64,000 nucleotides of DNA from positions 248,001-312,000 of the forward strand of contig NZ_FNEX01000002.1 in NCBI RefSeq assembly GCF_900100435.1. The letters are read 5' to 3'. The position numbers and the translations under genes were made by a program. Origin of the DNA: Pedobacter sp. ok626 (GTDB lineage: Bacteria; Bacteroidota; Bacteroidia; Sphingobacteriales; Sphingobacteriaceae). The notes beneath the pieces are model-generated. The model had not been told where the DNA came from. It ran no database searches and saw only the letters and a list, made by a program, of their open reading frames with translations. This document shows positions 45,362-54,585 of the stretch, one piece after another. Every line of letters begins with the position of its first letter. Within the stretch, counting starts at the first letter, position 1.

Positions 45362-45958
45362 TTATTTATTGAAGAAGACAGCTTTAATTGTCAAAAAAAT
45401 AATTTTAACAGACCCTAATACGGTCTTACTCATTTCATAAGAACTGAGATTTATTTTCACCTTGTCAGGCATAATCACTTCAATATAATATTTCTCCGGA
45501 TCCCCCTGATGATTAAGTATATTATTTTCATCTCTATATTTTATCGATGCAAAGTCCGTAATTCCGGGCTTTAAATCCAATACTTTTAATTCCTCTTTTG
45601 TATAAAGATCTACATATTTACGAACTTCAGGTCTGGGTCCGACCAAACTCATTTGTCCAAAAAGTACATTAAACAATTGTGGCAATTCATCAAGTTTATA
45701 CTTTCTTATGAATACTCCGATTGGGGTTATCCGCCGATCCTGGTTACCGACGGTTAGTAATCCTAGCTTATCAGAATTTACATACATAGATCTGAATTTC
45801 AATAATCCAAAATCCTTATTGTATTGACCAACCCTAATCTGTCTATAAAACGCTCCGCCCTTAGAAGAAAGCTTAATTGCAAAAATCAAAAGGACAAAAA
45901 CCGGAAAAAGAACGACTATACCAAGCAGAGAAATAACAAAATCAAAAGCCCGCTTCAT
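45362..45958 (-). CDS. PglC/WcaJ-type initiating phosphoglycosyltransferase
   Basis: A 198-residue monotopic sugar transferase. One N-terminal re-entrant hydrophobic helix (about 5-28) is followed by the family motifs KFRSM, KLDELPQLFNV and GPRPEV. It attaches a sugar-1-phosphate, in PglC relatives diNAcBac-1-phosphate, to undecaprenyl phosphate to start the repeat unit. The short form lacking the WbaP membrane domain, next to PglE-like and PglF-like genes, favours a diNAcBac-like first sugar. It overlaps the aminotransferase stop by one base. Confidence 0.92.
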   Translation of the reverse strand: MKRAFDFVISLLGIVVLFPVFVLLIFAIKLSSKGGAFYRQIRVGQYNKDFGLLKFRSMYVNSDKLGLLTVGNQDRRITPIGVFIRKYKLDELPQLFNVLFGQMSLVGPRPEVRKYVDLYTKEELKVLDLKPGITDFASIKYRDENNILNHQGDPEKYYIEVIMPDKVKINLSSYEMSKTVLGSVKIIFLTIKAVFFNK

Positions 45959-47166
45959 TATAATAAGCTTTTATACGCTCGTTCCACGGTTGAGCAAATA
46001 TAGGAAACCTCCTCATTTGTTAACTGGGGATATATTGGAAGGGAGATCTCCACAGCATAATTCTTATAAGCCTGAGGATAATCTTCAATACGATATCCTA
46101 AATCCTTGAACACAGTCAACATAGGCATCGGGATAAAATGAACATTTACCGCTACCCCTAAGTCCGTAATATATTCGATCATCTGATCACGCTGTGCTTC
46201 ATTAATTCCATTAATTCTTAAAGCGTATAGATGGTTACACGACACCCTTTTTTCATCTACTAAAATCGGACATTTTGCCCATGCTTGATTAGAAAAAAAT
46301 GCCTCATAAGCCTTCCCTATTCGAGTTCTTTCATTTAACAACTGACTGTACAATCGGATCTGTCCCAAACCTAAAGCGGCACAAAGATCTGGCATGTTCA
46401 CTTTTAATCCGGCAAAGAGAATATCATATTTCCATCCGCCAGCTTGAGATTTAGTAAATGCATCTTTTGTTTGACCATTTAAAGACCACAACCTCATCAA
46501 CTTATATTCTTCCTCATTACTGAAAGGCTTCGGCAAATTGATACAGATGATTCCTCCTTCAGCTGTTGTTACATTTTTTACAGCATGAAATGAAAAAATT
46601 GTAATATCTGTCGCTTTTCCGGAACTGACTTCATTTAGCTTAGCACCAATGGAGTGTGCTGCATCAGAAAGAACAAGTATGCGTCCCAAGTCACTTTGTT
46701 TCTCAGAAGCAGGTGTAAATAAGGAAACCACTGCCTTATCTTTAACAACCTCATTGATTGCCTCATAATCACACATTAAACCAGCAAAATCAACAGGCAT
46801 AACTACTTTAGTTCTTTTTGTGATAGCTTGTTTTAATTTGATCGGATCCATAGTAAAATCGTCCAATACATCAACCATTATTGGGGTCGCTCCACAATGA
46901 ATTACACTAAGTGCTGTTGCAGAGTAAGTGTAAGCTGGAATAATAACTTCATCTCCCTTGCCCACACCAAACCACTTTAAAACCAAAATTGCTCCAGAAG
47001 TCCAGGAGTTCACAGCCAAAGCTTCAGGACAACCTGTAAGCTCAACAACTTCTTTCTCTAATTGCTTTACCTTAGGGCCTGTTGTAATCCATCCGGATCG
47101 TAACGTATCCACTACTTCATTTATAATTTCATCATTAACAAATGGGGGAGAAAACGGGATTTCCAT
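45958..47166 (-). CDS. DegT/DnrJ/EryC1/StrS PLP aminotransferase, PglE-like
   Basis: The 402-residue fold type I aminotransferase has the conserved MEIPFSPPFVNDEIINEV N terminus, PAYTYSATALSVIHCGATP for cofactor binding and SFHAVKNVTTAEGG with the PLP lysine. Members aminate C4 (or C3) of keto-sugar nucleotides. With the 4,6-dehydratase and the PglC-like transferase it suggests UDP-4-amino-4,6-dideoxy-GlcNAc synthesis. The adjacent GNAT gene could acetylate the product. Its ATG overlaps the GNAT stop. Confidence 0.9.
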   Translation of the reverse strand: MEIPFSPPFVNDEIINEVVDTLRSGWITTGPKVKQLEKEVVELTGCPEALAVNSWTSGAILVLKWFGVGKGDEVIIPAYTYSATALSVIHCGATPIMVDVLDDFTMDPIKLKQAITKRTKVVMPVDFAGLMCDYEAINEVVKDKAVVSLFTPASEKQSDLGRILVLSDAAHSIGAKLNEVSSGKATDITIFSFHAVKNVTTAEGGIICINLPKPFSNEEEYKLMRLWSLNGQTKDAFTKSQAGGWKYDILFAGLKVNMPDLCAALGLGQIRLYSQLLNERTRIGKAYEAFFSNQAWAKCPILVDEKRVSCNHLYALRINGINEAQRDQMIEYITDLGVAVNVHFIPMPMLTVFKDLGYRIEDYPQAYKNYAVEISLPIYPQLTNEEVSYICSTVERAYKSLL

Positions 47167-47762
47167 TAATTTCTTCTTTTTTTTAAATATAAATTCATCT
47201 TTCTTTGATCCTGGAGAAAGACATCATAAAGCTCATACTGGTTGGTTTGATAAAAATTATTTACATAATCATTATCCATAAAATCAGTTGTAAGAGAAAT
47301 AGCGTCACTATCTCTAAACGCGATCTCTTCAAATGCCTTTAATACCTTTGCACCTAAACCTTTACCTCTTTCTCTCGGACAAACACAAATTGATAAGAGA
47401 GAGGCATTATCCATAATATCTTTTCCAAACCTCTTAGAAGATTTTAAAGAGTTAAATAATCTTAAGACTTTTGATGGGGAAGATATTAGCTTTGGCATAG
47501 CAGCCACTGACATACTTATCACCTTTTTCCGCAAAATATCAGAGTAAAATCCATTTTTACATTTTGTTCCAACAGCAAAGGCGACCAAATGCCCATTGTC
47601 GAACAATCCAACAGCTATACCATCAGGATGTTCTAAAATCCCCTTATAAAAGGCTCTTAAAAATGACTTACCTAAAGAAGTAAGAAAAAAGCCACTAAAG
47701 GCTTCAAAATGTAGCTGAGAGGCCCTTCTAATTTCTTTCGTCGTTAATAATCTACTAACCAT
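47166..47762 (-). CDS. GNAT-family N-acetyltransferase
   Basis: A 198-residue protein with a GNAT core: hydrophobic strand LLSICVCPRERGKGLGAKVLKAFEE carries the acetyl-CoA-binding R-x-x-G-x-G/A pattern. The C-terminal TTDFMDNDYVNNFYQTNQYELY is typical of small-molecule acetyltransferases in glycan loci. Located next to a PglE-like aminotransferase, it could acetylate the new amino sugar, a job done by a beta-helix PglD enzyme in Campylobacter. The substrate is inferred. Confidence 0.78.
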   Translation of the reverse strand: MVSRLLTTKEIRRASQLHFEAFSGFFLTSLGKSFLRAFYKGILEHPDGIAVGLFDNGHLVAFAVGTKCKNGFYSDILRKKVISMSVAAMPKLISSPSKVLRLFNSLKSSKRFGKDIMDNASLLSICVCPRERGKGLGAKVLKAFEEIAFRDSDAISLTTDFMDNDYVNNFYQTNQYELYDVFLQDQRKMNLYLKKRRN

Positions 47763-48963
47763 ATATTATTGCGTGAATTATTTTTTCAAGATTAACTTCT
47801 TTCGAAAAAAAGTTTAATGCATAGACTCTGCCAGATTGTCCTATTCTCTGTAATGAGCTTGAATTCATTGTGCTTACTTCAACAAATGTTTTTTTCAACC
47901 ACACTTCGTCTTCTGGAGGCCCCACCCAACCGCAAGAAGCAACTCGAATTGCATTCGCCGTATCACTATCTTTATCAAGAGTAGCTATAATTGGCCTCCC
48001 AGAAAACATATATGCAGGTAATTTAGATGGAATTGAGCTGCTTGCAGCTCCACTTATAAGAGGAAGTATTAAAATATGCGCCTGAGCTTGTATCTTAGCT
48101 ACCTCTCCAGCAGGCACCTCCCAAAATTCGATATCTATATGTGGATTCTCCTTTGCAATTTCCATACACTCCTCTCTCTTCGCTCCATTGCCGGCAATTA
48201 TAAGTCTTGCATCAAGTTTAGTTTTGATAAAAGCACTAAGCACAAAATTTAGGCCAGATACCGCACCTATATTCCCCAAATACATAAAGGTCAACTTACC
48301 TGGATTCCAAGAATCCTTATATGGTTCAAATTCTTTATTATCTTGCCAATTTAAAACTACATCTATACTATTTTCCGGAATATTTCTTGTACTAGCTATA
48401 TAGGCCTGCATTTTTTTTGAAATCACAATGACCCTAGATGCATTGTGGACAGAATATTTTTCTAATGGGAACAAAAACAAATTCACAACCTTGCTAAATA
48501 GCCTGGGCAATCTATTGGTCAACGATTCAGGATAAACGTCCTGTATATGCATCAAATACTTAATTTTCTTCGTTTTACAAGCAACCGCAACGCCAAATTG
48601 GCCAAATAATGGCCATGTATTCATATAGACCGTATCTATATCTTCTGAATTTCTTCTCACATATTTGAAAGCAGCCCAACCAAAAGAAATACTCTCCAAT
48701 AGTCTTCCAAAGATCCCTGATTTTGGATAGGTAAAGGATGGCAATCTATATATCGTAAGTTGATCATTTACAACCTTCTTGTCAACTTCTTTCTTCTTAA
48801 CAGTCCCATTAAAACTGAACCCAAATGGTCTTGAAGGAAATGGGGCAATTACTGAAACAGAGTGTCCCTCATTCGACAATTTCTCCGCCAGAGATTTGCC
48901 AAGTTGTGCCGAGACTACAGGCTCAGGATCGTAAACACAATTCACAATTAAAATCCGCGTCAA
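47755..48963 (-). CDS. Glycosyltransferase family 4, WbuB-like
   Basis: The 402-residue GT-B protein has the WbuB-type N terminus (RILIVNCVYDPEPVVSAQLGKSLAEKL), YLMHIQDVYPESL and the C-terminal ILPLISGAASSSIPSKLPAYMFSGRPIIA. WbuB-like enzymes often add L-FucNAc-type sugars to the lipid-linked first residue. As the GT nearest the initiating transferase it is a candidate for the second sugar. It overlaps the GNAT gene by 8 bases. Confidence 0.85.
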   Translation of the reverse strand: MTRILIVNCVYDPEPVVSAQLGKSLAEKLSNEGHSVSVIAPFPSRPFGFSFNGTVKKKEVDKKVVNDQLTIYRLPSFTYPKSGIFGRLLESISFGWAAFKYVRRNSEDIDTVYMNTWPLFGQFGVAVACKTKKIKYLMHIQDVYPESLTNRLPRLFSKVVNLFLFPLEKYSVHNASRVIVISKKMQAYIASTRNIPENSIDVVLNWQDNKEFEPYKDSWNPGKLTFMYLGNIGAVSGLNFVLSAFIKTKLDARLIIAGNGAKREECMEIAKENPHIDIEFWEVPAGEVAKIQAQAHILILPLISGAASSSIPSKLPAYMFSGRPIIATLDKDSDTANAIRVASCGWVGPPEDEVWLKKTFVEVSTMNSSSLQRIGQSGRVYALNFFSKEVNLEKIIHAIIYG

Positions 48964-48970
48964 AATATTC

Positions 48971-50095
48971 TTAATTTAAGTATTCCTTATAAACATCTAA
49001 GGTTTGCTTTGCTGTTTGTGACCATGAAAAGCGTCTTCGGTTTTCCAAACCAGCCTCAATTAATTTTGTTGAGATCATTTCATTCTCTAAAATACTTAGT
49101 AATACCTCTGCAATCTCCTCAGATTTGTTTGGATTAAAATATCTTACAGCATCTCCCCCCACCTCAGGTAATGAACCAGCATTAGAAGAAGCAACTGGAA
49201 CTTTACATACCTGAGCATCTAGTAAAGGAATTCCAAACCCTTCATATAACGATGGAAAAACAAATGTTTTCGCATTAGAAATCAAAGGTTCAACGTCTTG
49301 ATCAGGTACAAACCCCGTAAATAAAACTTTATTTCCAAGCTTCTTTTCATCAATAATTTGTTTCAAATTCTCACTTTTATGGCGGTGTCCAACTAAAACG
49401 AGACTTAAATCAGGTATTTTATTAGAAATTACTTCGAAGGCATCTATTAGCTTTGGTATATTTTTATGTGGACTTGGACTACTGAAAGCTATAATGTACG
49501 GCAATTTAATATTATATCTTTTAAAGATCAATTCAGACGGTTCGTATTGATTATTTATTACATCTGACGATCCAGACAATAAAGTGACCACAATCTTATT
49601 AGGCTTTGTGTTTGTATGCAAAACAATCTGTCTCTTTGAAAATTCTGAAATTGTAATAATTTTTTTAGACACCTTTGCTGAAAGCTCAACCATAAATCCC
49701 AATAAGAATCTTTTATGCTTACTCATATTATTCTCATGTCCTTTATAATTAATATCCAAGATAGAAACTATTTTTTTTGCAGTACTAACTATGGGAGTAA
49801 CGTAACCTAATGAATGTAATAAGTCAATTTTATCGATGAATACATAATAAGGTAAAATTATCTGTTCCCACAAATAACGACGGTAAACGCTAGAGTAACC
49901 AAAATTTAAAACTCTAACACTAAAATTTGAACCAACTTCAAAATCAAAATCCTTGCAATCCTTGTTCAGATAAATTACATATTCGTTGGTACTATCAAGT
50001 CTCGATATTTCTTTAATCAATTTTAAAGCGTACGTGACAGAGCCCCCGGCTAATTTTGGATTTATGTATAAAAGATTTATTCCAATTCTACTCAC
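48971..50095 (-). CDS. Glycosyltransferase family 4, mannosyltransferase-like
   Basis: A 374-residue GT4 with IGINLLYINPKLAGGSVTYALKL at the N terminus, IIAFSSPSPHKNIPKLIDAF opening the donor domain, and FPSLYEGFGIPLLDAQVCKVPVASS as the EX7E motif near residues 283-307. This WbdB/WbcX-like group frequently uses GDP-mannose or its derivatives, consistent with the GDP-mannose dehydratase-like gene upstream in the same operon. Its start overlaps the PhyH gene by 8 bases. Confidence 0.86.
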   Translation of the reverse strand: MSRIGINLLYINPKLAGGSVTYALKLIKEISRLDSTNEYVIYLNKDCKDFDFEVGSNFSVRVLNFGYSSVYRRYLWEQIILPYYVFIDKIDLLHSLGYVTPIVSTAKKIVSILDINYKGHENNMSKHKRFLLGFMVELSAKVSKKIITISEFSKRQIVLHTNTKPNKIVVTLLSGSSDVINNQYEPSELIFKRYNIKLPYIIAFSSPSPHKNIPKLIDAFEVISNKIPDLSLVLVGHRHKSENLKQIIDEKKLGNKVLFTGFVPDQDVEPLISNAKTFVFPSLYEGFGIPLLDAQVCKVPVASSNAGSLPEVGGDAVRYFNPNKSEEIAEVLLSILENEMISTKLIEAGLENRRRFSWSQTAKQTLDVYKEYLN

Positions 50096-50885
50096 TCCAA
50101 ATTTTCTTTATTGTTACAAATTTATTTTTAGAGCTATCATCTTTAGGACAATCCGAATTCTTGAGATGATCGAGCATCTTTACCTTCATGTACTTTTCAA
50201 TGTAGCGGTCTAAGTTTCTCCCTTCCTTAGCAAATGACATGAAACAAGATATTCGTTCCTGTTGACTATCTTTTAACAAAAAATTAGGGAGGAGGTTTTC
50301 AAATCGATAACCCATAACTAAACTTGGAAAAATTTTCAACCTTGCAGCATTTCCGCTATGTAAAGTTCTTAAACTCCAAACAACGACGTCTCCCGCCTTG
50401 CTATCAATAAATACTCTCTTCCCATCAATCCCCTTATGAGATTTCTCTACAACTTTTAAACCTCCACTATATCTATCGTGATCCTGCATATAAACACCTA
50501 CTCGAATGATATCATAATCACCTTGCCAATCTTCTCCTTGATTGGCAATCCTGTCCACATTATCCCGATGAAATCCTCTATCCCCTATTCCGATTTGATA
50601 AGTGCTATCCTGAAAATATACTGGTGTTGCATCTAAAATAGTTTCTGCAATTTTTAGAATCTTATCAGAAAGTAACACTTTATTTAAAGATTTACTTAAT
50701 AAATCTCCCTTCGGGTAATAAACATCCTTAAGATCATTTACTACCTTTTTAACTAAATTATTAGCCTTATCTTCTTCAAGAGTTTGATAAGCTAATTGCC
50801 TAAATTGTTCAACCTCTTCCCTAGTGAATACATTTCTAACAATTGTATATCCATTTGCATTAAAAAAATCCTTGTCAATTTTCAT
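50088..50885 (-). CDS. PhyH-like Fe(II)/2-oxoglutarate dioxygenase
   Basis: About 265 residues (start MKIDKDFFNANGY at 50885, one base after the dehydratase stop; the frame extends upstream to 50918 but that would overlap). The iron site is visible as FHRDN (His-x-Asp) and RTLHSG (distal His). GDVVVWSLRTLHSGNAARL is the double-stranded beta-helix end. PhyH-family enzymes hydroxylate or oxidise small molecules. In a glycan operon it could modify a sugar nucleotide or lipid-linked sugar, but the substrate is unknown. Confidence 0.82.
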   Translation of the reverse strand: MKIDKDFFNANGYTIVRNVFTREEVEQFRQLAYQTLEEDKANNLVKKVVNDLKDVYYPKGDLLSKSLNKVLLSDKILKIAETILDATPVYFQDSTYQIGIGDRGFHRDNVDRIANQGEDWQGDYDIIRVGVYMQDHDRYSGGLKVVEKSHKGIDGKRVFIDSKAGDVVVWSLRTLHSGNAARLKIFPSLVMGYRFENLLPNFLLKDSQQERISCFMSFAKEGRNLDRYIEKYMKVKMLDHLKNSDCPKDDSSKNKFVTIKKIWSE

Positions 50886-50886
50886 A

Positions 50887-51849
50887 CTATAAATATTTTG
50901 AATTAAGTTCACAATCAATCATTAACTCAATTAGATTATTTGATTTTGTTTTAGCTTCCCAATTTAATATTTTTTTTGCTTTTTGAGGCCTAGCAAGTCC
51001 CTTTTCAATATCTGTTGGTCTAAGTAGGCTATCGTCAAAGATTACATATTTCTGCCAATCTAAGTTTAGATACTCAAAGGCTATCACTATAAAATCCTTC
51101 AAACTTATTGTTTCTCCGGTTGCAATAACAAAATCATCAGGGTTATCTTGTTGCAACATCAGCCACATAGCTTCAACATATTCCGGAGCCCAGCCCCAGT
51201 CTCTCCAGATATTAATATTTCCTAGGGTTAATTTCTCGGAACTGCCTTTCGAAATACGGCAAGCAGCAGCAATTATTTTCTTCGTTACAAATCGCTCTTT
51301 TCTAAGAGGTGACTCATGATTAAACAATATACCGGTACATGCAAATATGTTATAAGCCTCTCTATAATTAGCTACCTCCCAAAAAGCTGTAGCTTTAGCC
51401 ACTCCATAAGGACTTCTTGGTCTAAATGCAGTAGTTTCGTCAACAGCCTCAGTTGCATTACCAAAGCACTCGCTAGATCCTGCATTATATAATTTAATTG
51501 GTAAGCCAGAAAATCGAATTGCTTCTAATAGACTTAAGGTTCCAACACTAATGCTCTCCAAGGTTTCCACCGGCTGCTCGAAAGAAAGGGCCACAGAACT
51601 TTGCCCAGCCAAATTATATATTTCATCCGGTTTAATTTTCATTATAACTTGCAAAACACTTCTAAAATCATGTACAGAAATAGAAACTAACTTTACAAAT
51701 GGCAATACTCCTAATTTATTTAAATTTTCAAAGTTAGAACTTTGTGCATCTCTAGAACCACCGTAAACTTGATACCCCTTATCTAACAATAGTTTTGACA
51801 AATAAGCGCCATCCTGTCCAGATACTCCACAAATTAAGGCTGTTTTCAT
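50887..51849 (-). CDS. GDP-mannose 4,6-dehydratase-like NAD(P)-dependent enzyme
   Basis: A 320-residue extended SDR with GVSGQDGAYLSKLL (NADP loop), GSSECFG, catalytic YGVAK and LFNHESPLRKERFVTKKI, the last being highly characteristic of GMD enzymes. It would convert GDP-mannose to GDP-4-keto-6-deoxymannose. No fucose synthase or reductase (WcaG/RMD) is adjacent, so the product may be processed by enzymes elsewhere. Some GMD-family members act on other nucleotide sugars. It ends one base before the PhyH start. Confidence 0.87.
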   Translation of the reverse strand: MKTALICGVSGQDGAYLSKLLLDKGYQVYGGSRDAQSSNFENLNKLGVLPFVKLVSISVHDFRSVLQVIMKIKPDEIYNLAGQSSVALSFEQPVETLESISVGTLSLLEAIRFSGLPIKLYNAGSSECFGNATEAVDETTAFRPRSPYGVAKATAFWEVANYREAYNIFACTGILFNHESPLRKERFVTKKIIAAACRISKGSSEKLTLGNINIWRDWGWAPEYVEAMWLMLQQDNPDDFVIATGETISLKDFIVIAFEYLNLDWQKYVIFDDSLLRPTDIEKGLARPQKAKKILNWEAKTKSNNLIELMIDCELNSKYL

Positions 51850-51854
51850 ATATC

Positions 51855-53273
51855 CTATTTTCCCTTTTCGGTTATTATGTTTAAAATTAAAATCATTGGT
51901 ATTAACGTTTGTAATATGCCAATTAGAACACTACTAAAACTGCTACCCACAAAAGACAGGCCTATAAACATAAAATTAACTACATATATGATCACCATAT
52001 TTGGGTTTGCAATATTACTAAGAATAGTTTGATTAATTATCTTAAGCAATAATCCGATTAAATAGCAACCTATTATTACACCTGGAATCCAAAAATTCCA
52101 GAACAATTCTGCTATCAATCCGGGAGGCACACCTCCAGATCCATAAGTCGTAGCGCCAAATACCTTAATCCCTATGGTATTATCGACATTAGTGACAGGT
52201 TTATCAGGCCAAAATTCTCGAGGAATCCAAGCGATAAATACTGTTACTAAGGTCGCCCCATATTCATAATCCATTTTTGATGGAATAGCATCCATAATAT
52301 GAGCGGTTTTACTGATATCTATCATGTTGGTGGTCAATATTGCCGGCTCTAACGCTTTAGAAATATTTAACTTCACTTCTTCGCTTTCTACATCCCGTAC
52401 ATTTCTTAATATAGACATCAGTTGAAATATTATTAGGGCAAAGATTATTCCGACCGCAAATTTTAATTTTGGTAATTTGAACCCTTTAAGGTAATAACTT
52501 AGTGCTGTTAATTGCACAAGCATAAAAACAATTGCTGCCCTCTGACTAATATAAAAATTAAAAAAAACGAATGTAAGAAATGAAATAAGCCAAAAAAGAT
52601 AAGCTATTAATTTCATTTCATCGCATTTTATCAACCACGCAGTAAGCAAGAATAAATTAATTCCAGAAAAAGAAACTAGTAATCTTAGATAAGCATGAGG
52701 GGATGCTTCCGACAAATTATCTGAGACACCACGATAACTGGATATGCTTTCAATAGAGAAAAGGCCTCCTTGCGCATTAATAAATAAAAATAACCCGCTA
52801 ATTGAAATCAGGATTAACATTGATGATGTAATAAAAAATGCTTTCTTATTCCATTTTCTATTTATGAAAATCCTACTATTCAACTTGAGCCTCGAATTAG
52901 TTGATAGATACCCCAATACTAACATAAAAACACCAAAAAAAACCAGCACCATCGCAGGTAACAAGAAAGATTTGGGCTTCCCATATAAAAAAACAGCATC
53001 AATCGCATTAAAATCCGGTATCTCAAAATATATATATAAACATCGAATTAATATTCCCAAAATGCTTGAATAAAATATCCAAGACCAAATCGAGAATATA
53101 TCAGTTTTGGGACGAATAATTAAGGGAACGGCAATTAATAAAAGAATGCAAAAAGGAAAAAAAATTAAAAAAAAATCTTCAAAAAAGAAATACACAATCC
53201 CTGATAAACAAGTTATGGATAAAGATAATGGAAAGAAAAGCCTTGATTTTATTAGTGAAAGATTTGGTTCCAT
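51855..53273 (-). CDS. Wzy-like repeat-unit polymerase
   Basis: The integral membrane protein of about 472 residues has 11-12 hydrophobic helices and a polar periplasmic loop with FIAWIPREFWPDKPVTNVDN. This matches the RxxWPxKP motif also seen in the cluster I polymerase. I prefer the ATG at 53273, four bases after the previous stop, to the one at 53309, which would add 12 residues overlapping that gene. It is strongly AT-rich, as is usual for wzy. It polymerises units delivered by the Wzx encoded two genes upstream. Confidence 0.85.
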   Translation of the reverse strand: MEPNLSLIKSRLFFPLSLSITCLSGIVYFFFEDFFLIFFPFCILLLIAVPLIIRPKTDIFSIWSWIFYSSILGILIRCLYIYFEIPDFNAIDAVFLYGKPKSFLLPAMVLVFFGVFMLVLGYLSTNSRLKLNSRIFINRKWNKKAFFITSSMLILISISGLFLFINAQGGLFSIESISSYRGVSDNLSEASPHAYLRLLVSFSGINLFLLTAWLIKCDEMKLIAYLFWLISFLTFVFFNFYISQRAAIVFMLVQLTALSYYLKGFKLPKLKFAVGIIFALIIFQLMSILRNVRDVESEEVKLNISKALEPAILTTNMIDISKTAHIMDAIPSKMDYEYGATLVTVFIAWIPREFWPDKPVTNVDNTIGIKVFGATTYGSGGVPPGLIAELFWNFWIPGVIIGCYLIGLLLKIINQTILSNIANPNMVIIYVVNFMFIGLSFVGSSFSSVLIGILQTLIPMILILNIITEKGK

Positions 53274-53277
53274 GGCT

Positions 53278-54585
53278 TTAATTAATTCTATAAATCGTAT
53301 TTCCTTCACTATCTATCGTGATACTGAATAAATCATGAACATCATCACCTCTAATAATTTTAGTGGCTAATTCGGAACTCTTTCCGTCAAAGATTGTATC
53401 GACCGTTTCAACATAAAATTTTGCCCTTTGCCTAACATTTCCCGAAAGAGCTGAGATTTCACTTATATACTCATAAAGCTCGCTAACGTTGTTAGAGTAA
53501 TAAACTAAGTTATTTTTGGCGAATCCATACCAATCTACTTTATTATGGAATGGATCGAAATAGATACTTGGTATATTTAACAATGTGGCCTCCAAATGAA
53601 TATTTGAATCTCCTGCAATAACTAAGTCAACCTCTTCAAAAAACTCAAATGCTTCTCTCTTTAAAACGTCAGAAAAATGACTATTATATTTCTTCGACAG
53701 TTCGTACCAATCGTCTTTTCTTCTATCTGCTGGATGAGGCCTTATAAAAACCTTTATGTAAGGCATTTTAGAAGAAAGTAGTTTCAGCAATTTTTCATAT
53801 GGCTCGAAATCATCCAAGCCATTAGTGCATATCCCAATTGAATGAATTTCGACATTTTTCTTCACTTTCGAAAAATATTGATCAAACTTGGGCATTCCAA
53901 TCAAATATAATTGTGTATTGCAGGTTCCATTTCGCTGATACTTATTTAAGCTATCTTTTCCTTCGAGGAGAGCAGAAGAAAAGAGATTTAGGTTAGAAAA
54001 TTGCTCAGTAATCGAAGCGTGCTGTATATACACTGTTTTGATTCCTAGCTCTTTAGCTGCATAAGCTAAGGAACGATGATAACAACTTAGCTGGTTCGCT
54101 ATGATGATCTGTGACGGCTGAAGCTTTTTTAAATAACTTCTGAGAATATATTTCGATGCGTAGGCAATGCAAAAACCATCAAAAGCATAACTAAAAGCCC
54201 TTTTGTAATATAAATTTTTACATCTAAAATATTGATAAAATACGCATGGTATAAAAAATAGACTAAACCAATATATTTTACCAATAGGATACCCATTTTT
54301 ATAATTATCATTCCCGAATAACGAAGCATTTGGCAATTTAGAAACTATAGCTTTAACGCTATTCAATTCGTTCTGAGAAATATGAAAAAAAAGAATAGAT
54401 TTTTTTTGTAGCAGGCCCTTTTTGTTAAAACTTAATCCATACTTTAATACTCCTTTAATTTGAGACAATAACCTGTATACAATACCCTTTCTTGGTAAAT
54501 TTGAAGATGGTAAGTTTAGGATTCCCAATTTTTCAGAACAGTATTCGTAATTTATATCATAAATATCCAGCATATTATCTAACAT
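53278..54585 (-). CDS. Putative GT-B glycan transferase, unknown specificity
   Basis: A 435-residue soluble protein. The middle contains TVYIQHASITEQFSNL and LIGMPKFDQYF, and the C-terminal domain has VFIRPHPADRRKDDW and AGDSNIHLEATLLNIPSIYFD. The RPHP and GDSxxxLEA patterns are seen in CDP-glycerol/Kdo/sialic-acid-type transferases and in related surface-carbohydrate GT-B proteins. In an operon with nonulosonic-acid genes and otherwise ordinary GT4 enzymes, it is the best candidate for the nonulosonyl transferase; this is inference. An ATG four codons in (54573) is an alternative start. Confidence 0.65.
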   Translation of the reverse strand: MLDNMLDIYDINYEYCSEKLGILNLPSSNLPRKGIVYRLLSQIKGVLKYGLSFNKKGLLQKKSILFFHISQNELNSVKAIVSKLPNASLFGNDNYKNGYPIGKIYWFSLFFIPCVFYQYFRCKNLYYKRAFSYAFDGFCIAYASKYILRSYLKKLQPSQIIIANQLSCYHRSLAYAAKELGIKTVYIQHASITEQFSNLNLFSSALLEGKDSLNKYQRNGTCNTQLYLIGMPKFDQYFSKVKKNVEIHSIGICTNGLDDFEPYEKLLKLLSSKMPYIKVFIRPHPADRRKDDWYELSKKYNSHFSDVLKREAFEFFEEVDLVIAGDSNIHLEATLLNIPSIYFDPFHNKVDWYGFAKNNLVYYSNNVSELYEYISEISALSGNVRQRAKFYVETVDTIFDGKSSELATKIIRGDDVHDLFSITIDSEGNTIYRIN

